A stretch of DNA of 64,000 nucleotides from Caballeronia sp. SBC1 (GCF_011493005.1 NZ_CP049157.1:1860001-1924000), one strand, 5' to 3'. Counted from the stretch's first letter, positions 17,871-30,159 are shown. Notes: a model not told the origin generated them from the letters alone. Numbers and translations are program-made.

Positions 17871-18779
17871 ATGAATGGACCGAGACGCATTGGAGCGCGA
17901 ATCTCAATCCGGCAGAAAGCGGCGCTATGCTCGATCGCGTTGCTGGCAGTGCTGCTGATCGTATGGCAGGCAGCGACCTGCACGAGTGGGCCGGACGCTT
18001 CGGTGAAGTCGCCCGGCGACGCCGAGGCGGTGGAGTACGCAATGCTCATGGGCAGGATCCCGGAGACCGGGGCGGCGTCGCAGTCATCCTCCAAGGTGAC
18101 TGGATTCCCGACGCCCGCGCAGTTTGCCGCCGAAGCGTCGCGGCAACTGGCGCATCCGTTTCGTGACAACGGTCCAAATGACAAGGGCTTCGCGATCCAG
18201 CTAGGCTATTCACTCGCGCGGGTCGCGGCGGGATATGTAATAGCACTCGCCGTGGCCGTTCCGCTCGGCTTCCTGATCGGCATGTCGCGGCTGGCGTTCC
18301 TGACATTCAATCCCTTTATCCAGGTGCTGAAGCCGATCTCACCGCTCGCGTGGATGCCCATCGCGCTTTACACGATCAAGAGCTCCTCGACGTCGGCGAT
18401 CTTCGTGATTTTCATCTGCTCGGTCTGGCCGATGCTGATCAACACCGTGTTCGGCGTAGCCGCTGTCCGGCGCGACTGGCTCAACGTAGCCCGCACGCTT
18501 GAAGTTACGCCGCTGCGCCGCGCGCTTAGGGTGATCCTGCCCGCTGCCGCACCGACCATTGTCACGGGCATGCGTATCTCGATGGGTATTGCGTGGCTGG
18601 TCATTGTTGCTGCCGAAATGCTGGTGGGCGGGACGGGCATTGGCTATTTTCTCTGGAATGAATGGAACAACCTGTCGCTCGCAAACGTGTTGTTCTCGGT
18701 CCTGCTCATCGGTCTGGTCGGCATGGCGCTCGACCTTCTTTTTGCCCAGCTTCAAAGGAAGGTGACCTATGTCGACTGA
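17871..18779 (+). CDS. ABC transporter permease (NrtB/SsuC/CynB type)
   Basis: A 302-residue inner-membrane protein. One N-terminal anchor helix ([12 protein letters not shown]) precedes a periplasmic stretch of ~70 residues, and about five helices of the BPD permease domain follow. The cytoplasmic EAA-like loop is visible around [23 protein letters not shown], and the [14 protein letters not shown] and [11 protein letters not shown] segments are typical of nitrate/sulfonate/taurine permeases. ATG 17871 was chosen because CAGGAG lies just upstream; an ATG 18 codons earlier overlaps the preceding gene. The gene end overlaps the ATPase start by 11 bases. Confidence 0.9.
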   Translation: MNGPRRIGARISIRQKAALCSIALLAVLLIVWQAATCTSGPDASVKSPGDAEAVEYAMLMGRIPETGAASQSSSKVTGFPTPAQFAAEASRQLAHPFRDNGPNDKGFAIQLGYSLARVAAGYVIALAVAVPLGFLIGMSRLAFLTFNPFIQVLKPISPLAWMPIALYTIKSSSTSAIFVIFICSVWPMLINTVFGVAAVRRDWLNVARTLEVTPLRRALRVILPAAAPTIVTGMRISMGIAWLVIVAAEMLVGGTGIGYFLWNEWNNLSLANVLFSVLLIGLVGMALDLLFAQLQRKVTYVD

Positions 18780-19692
18780 TACGCGCATGACACAGCCTGC
18801 CAGCATGCCGGGTTTCATCAGCGTCGAAGCGCTGACCAAGCGTTATCGCCCAGACATGCCACCCGTTTTCGAAAACATCAGCTTCACGATCGGGCAGGGC
18901 GAATTCGTTTGCATCATAGGACACTCCGGGTGTGGAAAGAGCACGATCCTGAACGTACTCGCGGGCCTAGAAGAAGCCACGAGCGGACACGTCATCATGG
19001 CCAGTCGCGAGATCTCGGGGCCAAGCCTCGATCGAGGCGTGGTCTTCCAGGGCCATGCGCTCATGCCATGGCTGACGGTGCAGGCCAACATCGCGTTTGC
19101 CGTGCGTTCCCGGCATCCTAAATGGACTCGGGAGCAAATTGGTGCACATGTTCAGCGTTTCGTCGACATGGTAGGGCTGAGCGGGTCGGAGAAAAAGAAG
19201 CCGTCTGAACTCTCCGGCGGCATGCGCCAGCGCGTGGGTATTGCCCGCGCGTTCGCGGTTGAACCCAAAATGCTGCTGCTCGATGAGCCTTTCGGCGCGC
19301 TTGATGCGCTTACACGCGGCGTCATTCAGGACGAGTTGCTGAAGATTGTTTCTGCGACGCGCCAGACCGTCTTTATGATTACCCATGACGTGGACGAAGC
19401 AATACTTCTGTCCAACAAGATCATGCTGATGAGCAACGGACCGTGTGCCCGCATAGCCGAGATTGTAGTCAATACGCTGCCGGCTGACCGTCAACGCGAG
19501 ACCATGCATCATGATCCGCAGTACTACCGGATCCGCAACCATCTGGTCGATTTCCTGGTCAGGCGCTCGCGGGAGACTGATCGCCAGCTGGAAAGCAGCA
19601 CGGCGCCACGTCTCGTTCGGCCCGGACTTGACGAGGGCGAGGGCGACGCAGTCGTGCGCAATGCCATCCCGAACATTAAGGCAGTCGCCTGA
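18769..19692 (+). CDS. ABC transporter ATP-binding protein (NrtD/SsuB/CynD type)
   Basis: A 307-residue ATPase with Walker [11 protein letters not shown]-loop [14 protein letters not shown], signature [15 protein letters not shown], Walker [13 protein letters not shown] and the switch His in ITHDVDEA. It energises the permease encoded just upstream, with which it overlaps by 11 bases. The C-terminal ~50 residues after [11 protein letters not shown] extend slightly beyond the usual end. There is no C-terminal binding-protein fusion of the NrtC type, so this is a simple three-part importer. Confidence 0.93.
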   Translation: MSTDTRMTQPASMPGFISVEALTKRYRPDMPPVFENISFTIGQGEFVCIIGHSGCGKSTILNVLAGLEEATSGHVIMASREISGPSLDRGVVFQGHALMPWLTVQANIAFAVRSRHPKWTREQIGAHVQRFVDMVGLSGSEKKKPSELSGGMRQRVGIARAFAVEPKMLLLDEPFGALDALTRGVIQDELLKIVSATRQTVFMITHDVDEAILLSNKIMLMSNGPCARIAEIVVNTLPADRQRETMHHDPQYYRIRNHLVDFLVRRSRETDRQLESSTAPRLVRPGLDEGEGDAVVRNAIPNIKAVA

Positions 19693-19731
19693 CAGCTGCC
19701 TGACACCTATTTATCACCAACGGAGAAGACC

Positions 19732-20181
19732 ATGATTTCGAGCCGCGACCAGGTAACGCAGATGATTGTTTCCGCCAAAGTCAGTAAGGGACTCAAATGG
19801 GCCGGCATTGCCGAGGCAATCGGCCAAAGCAAGGAATGGACGACCGCCGCCTGCCTTGGACAGATGACGCTGACCAAGAGCCAGGCGGAGAAGGCGGGCG
19901 AGCTGTTCGATCTTTCGGAAGAGGCGATCGCGTGGCTGCAAATCGTGCCATACAAAGGGTCGTTGCCGACAGCCGTGCCGACCGACCCGCTGATTTATCG
20001 CTGGTATGAGATCGTCAGCGTCTACGGGACCACCATCAAGGAACTGATCCATGAAGAGTTTGGTGACGGCATCATGAGCGCCATCGACTTCTCCATGGAC
20101 ATAGAGCGTGAAGCCGATCCCAAGGGGGATCGCGTCAAGGTTGTCCTGTCTGGAAAGTTCCTCCCTTATAAGAGTTATTGA
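19732..20181 (+). CDS. cynS: cyanate hydratase (cyanase)
   Basis: A 149-residue protein matching CynS over its full length (the E. coli enzyme has 156 residues). An N-terminal helical DNA-binding-like domain (KGLKWAGIAEAIGQSKEWTTAA) is followed by the catalytic domain. The three active-site residues are visible as Arg90, Glu93 (YRWYEIVSVYG) and Ser116 (GIMSAIDFSMD). The enzyme uses bicarbonate to convert cyanate to carbamate, which decays to ammonia and CO2; it acts as a cytoplasmic decamer. It follows the ABC transporter by 39 bases in the same operon. No CynR-type LysR regulator or CynT carbonic anhydrase is adjacent, unlike the E. coli cyn operon; sigma54 control replaces them here. Confidence 0.95.
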   Translation: MISSRDQVTQMIVSAKVSKGLKWAGIAEAIGQSKEWTTAACLGQMTLTKSQAEKAGELFDLSEEAIAWLQIVPYKGSLPTAVPTDPLIYRWYEIVSVYGTTIKELIHEEFGDGIMSAIDFSMDIEREADPKGDRVKVVLSGKFLPYKSY

Positions 20182-20237
20182 GCGTCGTGCGGCCGGCTGC
20201 GATGCGGGCGACGCCGTCCTGAATCCTGGAATCCCCT

Positions 20238-20939
20238 ATGATTTTTCGCCAGTTTTTCGATCCGATTTCGAATACCTATACGTATTTTATTGCTTCACGC
20301 GTGGGTGGCGAGGCACTCATCATCGATCCCGTCAAAGAACAACTGGCGATCTATTTGACTGCGATTAACAGCTTTGGGGTGCGGCTTGTTCATGCGATCG
20401 ATACGCACACGCACGCCGACCACGTGACTGCGCTAGGCGATCTTCGAGACGCCACGCAATGCACGACCATCATGGGCGATTTGTCGAAGGCGCTGTGCGT
20501 GTCGCGGCAAGTGAGCGAGGGCGAAACACTTCGCGTTGACGGCATCGAGCTGAAAGCGCTGTATACGCCTGGACATACCGTCGAGTCCTTTAGCTTCGTG
20601 CTTGATCCCATACGACCCAAGGCCGTTTTTACAGGCGACGTGCTGCTCATACGCGGGACCGGGCGCACCGATTTCCAGGGCGGCGATGCACGATGCTCCT
20701 GGGACTCGATCGCCAACAAGCTCTTCGCTTTACCTGATGACACGACGTTGTATCCGGCACATGACTACCAGGGCCGTAGGTCGTCAAGCATTGGCGACGA
20801 AAAGCGCCTGAATCCGCGCCTTGCCGGGAAGAGCCAGGAAGAGTACGTCGAGATCATGAACAATTTGAACTTGCCTGATCCAAGGATGATGGATGTCGCC
20901 ATTGCCGCGAACCTTGCCTGTGGGCAAGTTCAGGCCTAG
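20238..20939 (+). CDS. ETHE1/Blh-like persulfide dioxygenase (metallo-beta-lactamase fold)
   Basis: A 233-residue MBL-fold protein. Metal ligands lie in THTHADHVTA (His57, His59, Asp61, His62), the TPGHT His, the FTGD Asp and the YPAHDYQG His. The ETHE1-specific stretch GTGRTDFQGGDA is present. The family oxidises glutathione persulfide to sulfite in the cytoplasm using a single iron. It directly follows cyanase by 56 bases, so the operon handles both a C-N-O product (cyanate) and a sulfane-sulfur product. That pairing points to a substrate containing both, such as thiocyanate or an isothiocyanate-like compound (inference). No rhodanese domain is fused. Confidence 0.88.
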   Translation: MIFRQFFDPISNTYTYFIASRVGGEALIIDPVKEQLAIYLTAINSFGVRLVHAIDTHTHADHVTALGDLRDATQCTTIMGDLSKALCVSRQVSEGETLRVDGIELKALYTPGHTVESFSFVLDPIRPKAVFTGDVLLIRGTGRTDFQGGDARCSWDSIANKLFALPDDTTLYPAHDYQGRRSSSIGDEKRLNPRLAGKSQEEYVEIMNNLNLPDPRMMDVAIAANLACGQVQA

Positions 20940-21667
20940 CCGCACCTGTGCAAGCTGGCATGCGCGCTTTTCTCTCCCGTGACACCACTAACCTGAGACG
21001 ATCGAGCGTGTCGATGAGTCTTTGGAGGATAGGTGTACACGATCGCAGGTTATAGACTGATGGCACTTTCGCGCCCGCGAACAGATACATGGAGCGACAA
21101 CGAAATTCGCATGCGTATTGGAACTTTTAGTTTTGCCTGGCCACCGCTGGTTCTTTTTCTTAGTATTGCCGTTGCATTCGTGCTTGGCCGAAAGCTTGCA
21201 CGGCGCGATCCGGATATCGACAAGGCGCTTCTCTGGACGCTCGTTGCGGGATTTGGCGTCGCACGGGTGTCGTTTGTGTTGCGCTACCTTCCCGCATACA
21301 AAGGGCACGTCATGTCGGTACTGGACATTCGGGATCTTGGCTTCGACGCATTTCCGGGGCTTATTGCGGGCGCATGCGTGGCGTTATGGTTCGTCTTGCG
21401 CGTCAGGGCAATTCGCCGGGCACTCGTTGTGGCGATTGCGTCAGGCGCCGTTGCATGGAGCGCTGCGAGCGCCGCGGTGGCTTCACGCGGAGGGCCAGAC
21501 CTGATACCCGCAATCTCGCTGGCCGACATGAGCGGGCGGCTCCAGCCCCTCAAATCAGCCGATGGCGAACCGACCGTCATCAACCTGTGGGCGACATGGT
21601 GCCCACCTTGCCAAGCGGAAATGCCGGTTCTCGCTGCTGCCCAGGCCGACAATCCGCACCTTCGTCT

Positions 21668-21673
21668 GATCTT
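21668..21673. repeat. target-site duplication, left copy
   Basis: GATCTT directly precedes the TGTGGCGCG left end of the IS21-family element. It is repeated exactly at 24560-24565 after the right end, so the insertion is simple and probably recent. Confidence 0.88.
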
Positions 21674-21998
21674 TGTGGCGCGACAATCTGGATGAGAGAC
21701 GCGCGACAATCAAGTTGAGAATGTCGCGGCAGAAATGATGATGCCGATGTTGATTGACGCTGGCAAGCGTTTATTGATTGACGTGCGGCGTTGATTGACG
21801 CGGGCGAGTGGGTGTCGCGCGACAATCAAGCTGAAGCGATCAGTCGATGAGGATTGCTGTGTAATTGTGACGCCGCAGGTATTCTGGCTGCACGACAATC
21901 AGATGAGAATGTGGTGGCGTGGAAGGTGAATCCGGGGTTGATTGACGCCGGCTAGCTTTGCCTGCGAGCCGCGCGTCAATCAGGATGAGAACAGCGGG

Positions 21999-24376
<2,378 letters not shown>

Positions 24377-24559
24377 CTACATGGAAGAGCTGTTCATACC
24401 CGATTTACCGCGACCACCGACAAGGCACCCCGGCAGCGGGGCGGACTCCTCGGCGCGGCGTTGCGGCAGCGGTTCTGGGCTACGCCCTCCACCGCTGCCG
24501 CAACGCCAGTACTCTCATCCTGATTGACGCACGGCTCTCATCTTGTTTGACGCGCGGCA

Positions 24560-24565
24560 GATCTT
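24560..24565. repeat. target-site duplication, right copy
   Basis: GATCTT follows the right end of the IS21-family element and matches the left copy at 21668-21673. The interrupted coding frame resumes here. Confidence 0.88.
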
Positions 24566-24994
24566 CGTGAATCAAGGGGAAACGCAAGCGATCATTGAGG
24601 GTTATCTCGCTTCGCACGGGTTGCAGATCAAGAATGTCCTGCTTGATTCGCGACTTGATCTGGCGAAGGCCGTTGACCCAGCCGGCTACCCGACAACGCT
24701 CTTTTATGACGGTCATGGCCGCTTGCTGGCAACGCACTTGGGGCCGTTCTCCAAGGCAACATTTCGGCAGGCGCTGGAAAACTTCTATCAGCACGCGTCT
24801 GTCGCTCCTTGAGCCCGATCCTGCGAATTCCGGTGACGACGATCATCGGTTTCGCGTGTATCTGCGGCCGGAAGTAGTGGAAATAGTTGAAAGGATTTCC
24901 GCCATCCTCGGGCAAGACCGGGCGGGGGCGGGATGCCTGCCGGGCGTCACCTTGCGCGCTGCGTTGCGCCAAGCTGCGAACCTCGCTTGCCGGG

Positions 24995-25222
24995 TCTGAT
25001 CGATAAGTATCTGGCGTCAGCAGGCTACACCGGTCAGCTGACCGATGCGCCTCTGGCGGCAGATCCGCCAGCCAATCTATTCGAACTGGTGGCGAGCAAC
25101 TACGGCGCGCATGGGCCATTTGACAGCGAGTCGAAACGGGGCAGTTGGGACATGTTCACCGATCGGCACCGCACTGCCTTTTGGACAGTCGCTGCCTTGG
25201 GTTTGATCGGCGGTGTCCACTT
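24995..25222 (+). pseudogene. C-terminal relic of an SDR-family oxidoreductase
   Basis: The frame reads PGLIDKYLASAGYTGQ, then PANLFELVASNYGAHG and FTDRHRTAFW. This is the typical C-terminal tail of short-chain dehydrogenases of the large SDR group found in Burkholderiaceae. No N-terminal Rossmann half is present, and the stretch upstream to 24813 reads as shifted frames. The relic is cut on its right by the left end of the IS30-family element. It is not functional. Confidence 0.6.
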
Positions 25223-26340
25223 GTTAGGGCGGCCTCAAAAGCGAAGTGCAACACCTATCTCGTATAAGGTGTCGCAATGCCCGAAAAAACTTCTTACCAA
25301 CAACTTCAGCCTGAAGAACGTCTGATCATTGCAAGCTTGCATCTGCAGGGTTCAAGTATGCGAGCCATGGCTCGCATACTTGGGCGCTCGCCGGGAACTA
25401 TCAGCCGCGAGTTAACGCGAAACAGCTCTCCTGTTGGCTATGCATCAGTGCCTGCTGCAGCGCTTTGCAGCGCGCGCCGCAGTGCGTCACGCCCTCGGGC
25501 CAAGCTTTGCCCGCAAAGTGTCTGCTGGCGCATCGTTCTCACCCTGCTTGAGTGGAAATGGTCGCCTCAGCAGATATCGGGCACACTGAAGCGCATGTAT
25601 CCAACCGACTCGACCCAGCACGTCTCGCACGAAACCATCTACACGGCTATCTATGCTCAGCCGCGCGGTGAACTGCGCCGCCAACTCATTGCCTGCCTGC
25701 GCCATGGCCACAGCACGCGCATGCCACGCACGCGGGGCACCGACCGGCGCGGACAGATTCCCGACATGGTCAGTATCCACGTGCGCCCGCCCGAAATTGA
25801 AGACCGACTGCTGCCAGGTCACTGGGAAGGCGACTTCATCAAGGGTGCGAACAACCAATCCTCTGTCGGCGTTCTGGTCGAGCGCACCAGCCGCCTGGTG
25901 CTGCTTGCCAAGATGGAGGACGCCACCGCCGCGTCAGCGCTAGCGGGCTTCTCCGCCAAACTCAATTCGATTGTGGCGCCCTTACGGCAAAGCTTTACTT
26001 ACGACCAGGGCAAAGAGATGTCGCGGCATAAGGAGCTGGCCGCCGCCACCGGCGTGAATGTCTACTTCTGTGACCCACATAGCCCCTGGCAACGTGGAAC
26101 CTGCGAGAACACCAACGGGCTGCTGCGCCAGTATCTGCCTAAAGGCACGGACCTATCGGTCTACAGTCAGGAAGAACTCGACGCGATCGCCGACAGTCTG
26201 AACAGCCGCCCGCGCGCCACTCACGCGTTCCATTCGCCATTCGAGGTCTTCGCTGCGACACTTGCCTCAGCAAGCCAACCTCAAGGCTCTAAACACTAGC
26301 CCCTCCTGTTGCGCTTCGGTTTGAAACCGCCAACTAATAA
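25221..26340 (+). mobile_element. IS30-family insertion sequence
   Basis: The element holds one transposase gene between imperfect inverted repeats of about 33 bases. The left begins TTGTTAGGGCGGCCTCAAAA near 25221. The right ends ...AACCGCCAACTAATAAG near 26340; its complement begins CTTATTAGTTGGCGG. The exact ends and the short target duplication expected for IS30 could not be fixed by eye. It separates the cyanase operon region from the BKACE modules. Confidence 0.8.
25277..26299 (+). CDS. IS30-family transposase
   Basis: A 340-residue protein with the IS30 N-terminal helix-turn-helix pair (QLQPEERLIIASLHLQG; MARILGRSPGTISRELTRN) and a DDE core. The core includes HWEGDFIKGANNQSSVG (first Asp), TYDQGKEM (second Asp) and PHSPWQRGTCENTNGLLR (Glu), then KGTDLSVYSQEEL and LNSRPR at the end. 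These are classic signatures. The gene appears intact and starts at ATG 25277 within the element. Confidence 0.95.
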   Translation: MPEKTSYQQLQPEERLIIASLHLQGSSMRAMARILGRSPGTISRELTRNSSPVGYASVPAAALCSARRSASRPRAKLCPQSVCWRIVLTLLEWKWSPQQISGTLKRMYPTDSTQHVSHETIYTAIYAQPRGELRRQLIACLRHGHSTRMPRTRGTDRRGQIPDMVSIHVRPPEIEDRLLPGHWEGDFIKGANNQSSVGVLVERTSRLVLLAKMEDATAASALAGFSAKLNSIVAPLRQSFTYDQGKEMSRHKELAAATGVNVYFCDPHSPWQRGTCENTNGLLRQYLPKGTDLSVYSQEELDAIADSLNSRPRATHAFHSPFEVFAATLASASQPQGSKH

Positions 26341-26553
26341 GATGGTCTCTCCCGCCTCGCGAGTGAGTTAACCTAGCGGTGCTCAATCCCGATCAGAGAT
26401 CATCATGGAAGTGTCCTTCTGCACTGCGGCATGGAGCAGGTGTATCCCGGCGCCACATACTTCGAAGAGTGCTACCGGCAGCGAGCCCTGAACGACCGAC
26501 CCGACCTGCCGAATCACTGGGCTAAGTTTCGCAGGCCAAACAGACTGACACAC

Positions 26554-27534
26554 TCAAATCACGAAAATGGAGGAGCCTGTGGTTTTTCGAGCCGCCAGGT
26601 CCCGATGTGCCTGCACCGCGTCCTGCAAGGCATACCGCTGATTGATCTCGATGTGGATGCGGCCTGCCGCCACATGGCCGAATAGCTCATCGACAAGTTC
26701 CGCCTTTTCGACCGGATCGGCGATGTAGTCGGCCAGGCCCGGGCGGGTCAGGTACAGCGAGCCCTTGCGGGCCAGAATTTGCGGATCGAACGGCGGGATT
26801 GTGCCGGACGCTGTGCCGACGCAGACCATCAGGCCGCGACGCTTGAGGGAGTCTAGCGAGGACATGAAGGTGGCCTTCCCCACGCTGTCGAAGACCACGG
26901 ACACGCCCACCCCGCCGGTCAGTTCCCGCACGCGCTTGGCCACATCCTCATGACTGTAGTTGATCGTGTGATCGCAGCCGTGGGCGCGCGCTACTTCGGC
27001 TTTGGCGTCGGTCGAAACCGTACCAATTACCGTCAGCCCGAGTAATTTGGCCCACTGCGAAACGATTAGACCAACACCGCCTGCTGCGGCATGCAGCAGC
27101 ACGGCGTCGCCCGCCTTGAAAGGGTAGATTCGGCGTACCAGGTAGGCGGCGGACAAACCCCGCATGGTCATGGCCGCCGCGGTCTCGCAGCTGATGGCCT
27201 CCGGCAGCTTGATTAGCAGCGCGGCGGAAATCAGCCGCTCAGTGCTGTAAGCGCCGAGTGTGTTGATGAAGCCCGTGTAGGTCACACGATCGCCGACCGC
27301 CAGATGGGTCACGCCGGCACCGATAGCCTCGACCACGCCGGCTGCCTCGTTGCCGAGGCCGCTGGGGAGCGGAACCGTGTAGGTGCCTCCGCGGAAGTAG
27401 GTGTCGGCAAAGTTAAGACCCACTGCGACGTGACGGACGCGCACCTCTCCCGGTCTTGGCTCTCCAACGTCAGCGTCCTCAAAACGAAGGACCTCGGGAC
27501 CACCGGTTTCGTAGAATTTAACGACTTTCGCCAT
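26554..27534 (-). CDS. NADPH:quinone oxidoreductase-like MDR protein (cluster A copy)
   Basis: A 326-residue zinc-independent medium-chain dehydrogenase/reductase. The start KFYETGGPEVLRFED, the GLNFADTYFRGG motif of quinone reductases, the HAAAGGVGLIVSQWAKLLG nucleotide-binding loop and the GCDHTINY strand mark it as QOR-like. Such enzymes reduce quinones or enone-type carbonyls with NADPH in the cytoplasm. A close paralogue is encoded at 55221-56201 in the compact operon, where it sits between an MFS carrier and a TauD-type dioxygenase. Here it faces left, 230 bases beyond a BKACE gene on the same strand. A 12-bp palindrome lies just before its start. Confidence 0.92.
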   Translation of the reverse strand: MAKVVKFYETGGPEVLRFEDADVGEPRPGEVRVRHVAVGLNFADTYFRGGTYTVPLPSGLGNEAAGVVEAIGAGVTHLAVGDRVTYTGFINTLGAYSTERLISAALLIKLPEAISCETAAAMTMRGLSAAYLVRRIYPFKAGDAVLLHAAAGGVGLIVSQWAKLLGLTVIGTVSTDAKAEVARAHGCDHTINYSHEDVAKRVRELTGGVGVSVVFDSVGKATFMSSLDSLKRRGLMVCVGTASGTIPPFDPQILARKGSLYLTRPGLADYIADPVEKAELVDELFGHVAAGRIHIEINQRYALQDAVQAHRDLAARKTTGSSIFVI

Positions 27535-27557
27535 GTTGTCTCCTGTCGATCGGAGTT

Positions 27558-27569
27558 AGCGCTAGCGCT
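27558..27569. promoter_or_regulatory. 12-bp palindrome AGCGCTAGCGCT
   Basis: A perfect palindrome 24 bases upstream of the quinone oxidoreductase start, on the minus-strand side. Its form resembles operators of LacI- or GntR-type regulators, but no cognate gene is adjacent. It differs from the TGTCGACA sites further right. Confidence 0.4.
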
Positions 27570-27764
27570 TACTTCGATCTCATGCAAGTTGCGGTTGTGT
27601 ATCGACTGCCGCAGTTCGCCTGCGGCTCGCCAGCCCTTGGTTCGCTCCTTGATCTCGCCAAAAAGCTCTTGTCGATGTAGGGGAACTTCAACTTCAGCTT
27701 GAGTCCGTCTTTAGAAAATGCAGGACGACTCATACAGCATATGATGCCAATTCCCTCGGAGGCT

Positions 27765-28823
27765 TTAGGTCGGCTTGCGCAGAAATCCCTGGTTGCCGCC
27801 GTTACGGTTGGGCGCGAAGCCATTGGCCTGAAGCGTCTGGTCCGCCGTTTCGTAGAAGACCCCAATCTTCATGATCTCTCGTGCCTGTTTCGCTGTTGCT
27901 ATGGGGCGGCCAAATTCGCCGGAGATACGCACCAACTGCTTAATTTGCTCGACGGAGCTCATCTTGCCCGTGCGAGTCTGGTTCCAGAGCACATCCTCGA
28001 TGCCGCACCGCACATGCAGGCCCAAGGCAATGCCTATCATATTCACGGGCAACACATTCAGCACCGAACTCTCCACCGTGATCACTGCGCCGTCGGGCGC
28101 AGCACGCAGGAAGTTGGCCAGGTTGTAGATGTTCGCTTGATCCATGCCGCCGCTGATAGCCACCCAGTTCATCACGAGTGGCCCCTTGTAGACGCCGCGG
28201 CGAATCATCCGCTCAATCGTTTCAAAGCTGTTGATGTTGTAGCACTGAAACTCACTTTGGATTCCGGCGGCAGTCAGGCGTCGGATGTGCTCTTCGGCCC
28301 AGCTGGGATTCGAGGGCACGATCATGTCCTTGTAGGTTGCATAAAGCTTCGGGAACCCTCGCGAAACTCCCTGGAAGTCATCTATACCGGCATGCTCCGT
28401 CACATTCATCTGCGTCGTGTTGACGGTGACAGTCACCTGGTCGGGCTTCGGATCGAGTTCGGCCAGCATATGCCGCGTGTCATCGCTTAGCCATTTGGCG
28501 GCAGAACCATCGTCCTCGGGCGCAAAGCTGATGGAGCCGCCCACCTGAATGACCATTTCCGGCACGCGGGCCCGCACCCCGGCGATCAGCTCATTGAACA
28601 TAGACAGGCGCTTGCTGCCCTTGCCATCGGGTTCGCGCACATGCAGATGCAGCACGGTGGCACCAGCTTCGTAGCAATCCACCGCCTTCTGGATCTGCTC
28701 CTCCATTGTTACGGGGATATCTTCCGGGAAGTCTGAGGGAATCCAGCCCGGCGCATACGGGGCGGCTGTAATGATCAGGGGCTGCTGGTTCTCAGGGTAA
28801 AGGTGGCCGTCAAGGAAGTTCAT
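27765..28823 (-). CDS. beta-keto acid cleavage enzyme (BKACE, DUF849), cluster A
   Basis: A 352-residue TIM-barrel protein of the Kce/BKACE family, which condenses a beta-keto acid with acetyl-CoA to give acetoacetate and a new acyl-CoA. The zinc ligands are visible as His59 and His61 (TVLHLHVREPDGKGS) and Glu251 (ITVESSVLNV). QVGGSISF, SDDTRHMLAELDP and ANGFAPNRNGGNQGFLRK are further family stretches. It is very close to the gene at 48581-49639 and more distant from that at 52585-53640. The keto-acid substrate class cannot be read. It lies upstream of the quinone oxidoreductase on the same strand. Confidence 0.92.
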   Translation of the reverse strand: MNFLDGHLYPENQQPLIITAAPYAPGWIPSDFPEDIPVTMEEQIQKAVDCYEAGATVLHLHVREPDGKGSKRLSMFNELIAGVRARVPEMVIQVGGSISFAPEDDGSAAKWLSDDTRHMLAELDPKPDQVTVTVNTTQMNVTEHAGIDDFQGVSRGFPKLYATYKDMIVPSNPSWAEEHIRRLTAAGIQSEFQCYNINSFETIERMIRRGVYKGPLVMNWVAISGGMDQANIYNLANFLRAAPDGAVITVESSVLNVLPVNMIGIALGLHVRCGIEDVLWNQTRTGKMSSVEQIKQLVRISGEFGRPIATAKQAREIMKIGVFYETADQTLQANGFAPNRNGGNQGFLRKPT

Positions 28824-28929
28824 GATGGATCTCCAAGTTGAAACGTGAATATTGAGAATGTCGAACTAGATGAGAACGCTCTAGATCCCCATTTACAGAA
28901 CCACCTTCTGCGCGGCAGTGCATGGGCGA

Positions 28930-29160
28930 TCAGCATTCGTTCAACATGAACATGCCCTTGGAGCCTTTGCTGTCGGCATCGTGCACCTGCGCGTGCAAAA
29001 CGGTGGCGCCCGCGTTGTAGCAGTCCACTGCCTTTTGCACCTGAGCTGCCATCGTCACCGGTACATCGTCCGTATCGCCGGGCAGAGAAGCGTCCACAAA
29101 GTGCATAACCATCTTCTTTAAGCGGTTGTTGTCTGAGTGTCTGAGCGACCAGTGGATCAT
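28930..29160 (-). pseudogene. BKACE N-terminal relic
   Basis: A 76-codon fragment reading DVPVTMAAQVQKAVDCYN followed by AGATVLHAQVHDADSKGSKG. This aligns with residues ~35-75 of the intact BKACE proteins. The first zinc His is kept, but the HLHVR motif has become HAQVH, and the N- and C-terminal parts are absent. It lies just upstream of the intact BKACE gene on the same strand, as expected for the remnant of a tandem duplication. Confidence 0.8.
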
Positions 29161-29730
29161 CTGGCCTGGCGCCTCCTCCTGCTTTACATTGCATGTCTTG
29201 CACTTGACTTTTCATGACATTGATTCGCTGGCGCAGGAGCACCGGATCATCGACTACCGCATCCGCGGATCCCGACCGCGATGGCAGGAAAAACACTATT
29301 AAGCGCACAACATGAAGGACCAACCTGATTCATTATTAGCGTCGGAATTTAATCGGAATCCTGATGAAACCTTGGCGCGTCGCGCACGATTCAGTCATAA
29401 GTCATGTGCTGCGCGATGAATCGTTCGTTCTTCAACGTGCTTCTCGGCGGCTTCGGCAATGAGGCGGATGCGCCGGCGAAACGTCATGGTGGGCCAGCGC
29501 CACAATGCCCACCATGCACACATAGCAAAGCGCTTCATGAGTCATTGGAGTGAGATTCCTCCTCGGGACAAACGCTGAAGCAATCCGCGCCGCAATCCGT
29601 CGAGCAGCATGAGTTTGGTTCATCAATATCTTCGCAAATGGCAGCGCCGACAGCATCGGAATTTCTCCGTTCATTGAACTTCGCATCGAGCACGGCAAGG
29701 CTATGAGTCATAGTGTATCGCCGAAAAATA

Positions 29731-29744
29731 ATAATGTCGACAAA
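29731..29744. promoter_or_regulatory. TAATGTCGACA operator-like palindrome (site 1)
   Basis: ATAATGTCGACAAA with the core TGTCGACA at 29735-29742, flanked by A/T-rich bases. It is one of six similar sites confined to 29.7-40.2 kb and lies 425 bases before the porin start. Confidence 0.55.
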
Positions 29745-29880
29745 AATAGAAATGGAGAATTCGTCGCCTGATGTGGTAGACGCCTATTGACTCCTCCAAT
29801 GCGAATCTGGGGTTCCGAACGTCATCGCTTGCCGATGCGCCATATACCGTTCTGTTCGCTAGGTCGACTCAGTATAAGTA

Positions 29881-29894
29881 TTAATGTCGACATC
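29881..29894. promoter_or_regulatory. TAATGTCGACA operator-like palindrome (site 2)
   Basis: TTAATGTCGACATC with core 29885-29892. It is about 275 bases before the porin start and 150 bases after site 1, a spacing that would allow looping between two bound regulator dimers. Confidence 0.6.
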
Positions 29895-30159
29895 AAAAAT
29901 TATAGAGGATGATCGGTGTCGTCAATGTTCAGTCGGCAGGCATCCTGGATTCGGCGATCGCCGCCAGCCTTCTGTATCAGAAGTTGTCGGCGGCATCGTT
30001 CAATCCCATGGCCCCAATACCGGAAGGATCTTTCGCTACAAGGACGCGCGTATGCGTCGATTGCGACCGCAGTGGGGATCGACGATCCTGCGTCGTTCGG
30101 TAACAGGCAGGCATCCGGCCGGGTTCGCCTGGTCACTATAAAAAATGGAGGAGACGTCA

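Larger units (their letters stand above)
29161..30159 (+). other. 1-kb relic strip with gene fragments and two TGTCGACA sites
   Basis: No intact gene. A fragment at 29237-29300 (EHRIIDYRI) matches another at 35510-35570 on the opposite strand. At 29404-29463 the frame MCCAMNRSFFNVLLGGFGNE resembles an internal segment of transhydrogenase subunit PntB. At 29915-30010 the frame LLYQKLSAASFNPMAP resembles the N-terminal part of the neighbouring porins. Two copies of the TGTCGACA palindrome at 29735 and 29885 lead to the intact porin gene. The strip looks like debris of past rearrangements. Confidence 0.55.

Noticed and set aside
21674..21990. Repeated GCGCGACAATC units considered as a CRISPR-like or iteron array
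   Set aside because: They are the irregular multiple terminal repeats of the IS21-family element and recur inverted at its other end.
26431..26685. 84-codon frame after the IS30 element (EQVYPGATYFEECYRQRA)
   Set aside because: Possibly a relic of a mobile gene, but no family could be named and it overlaps the quinone oxidoreductase 3' end.
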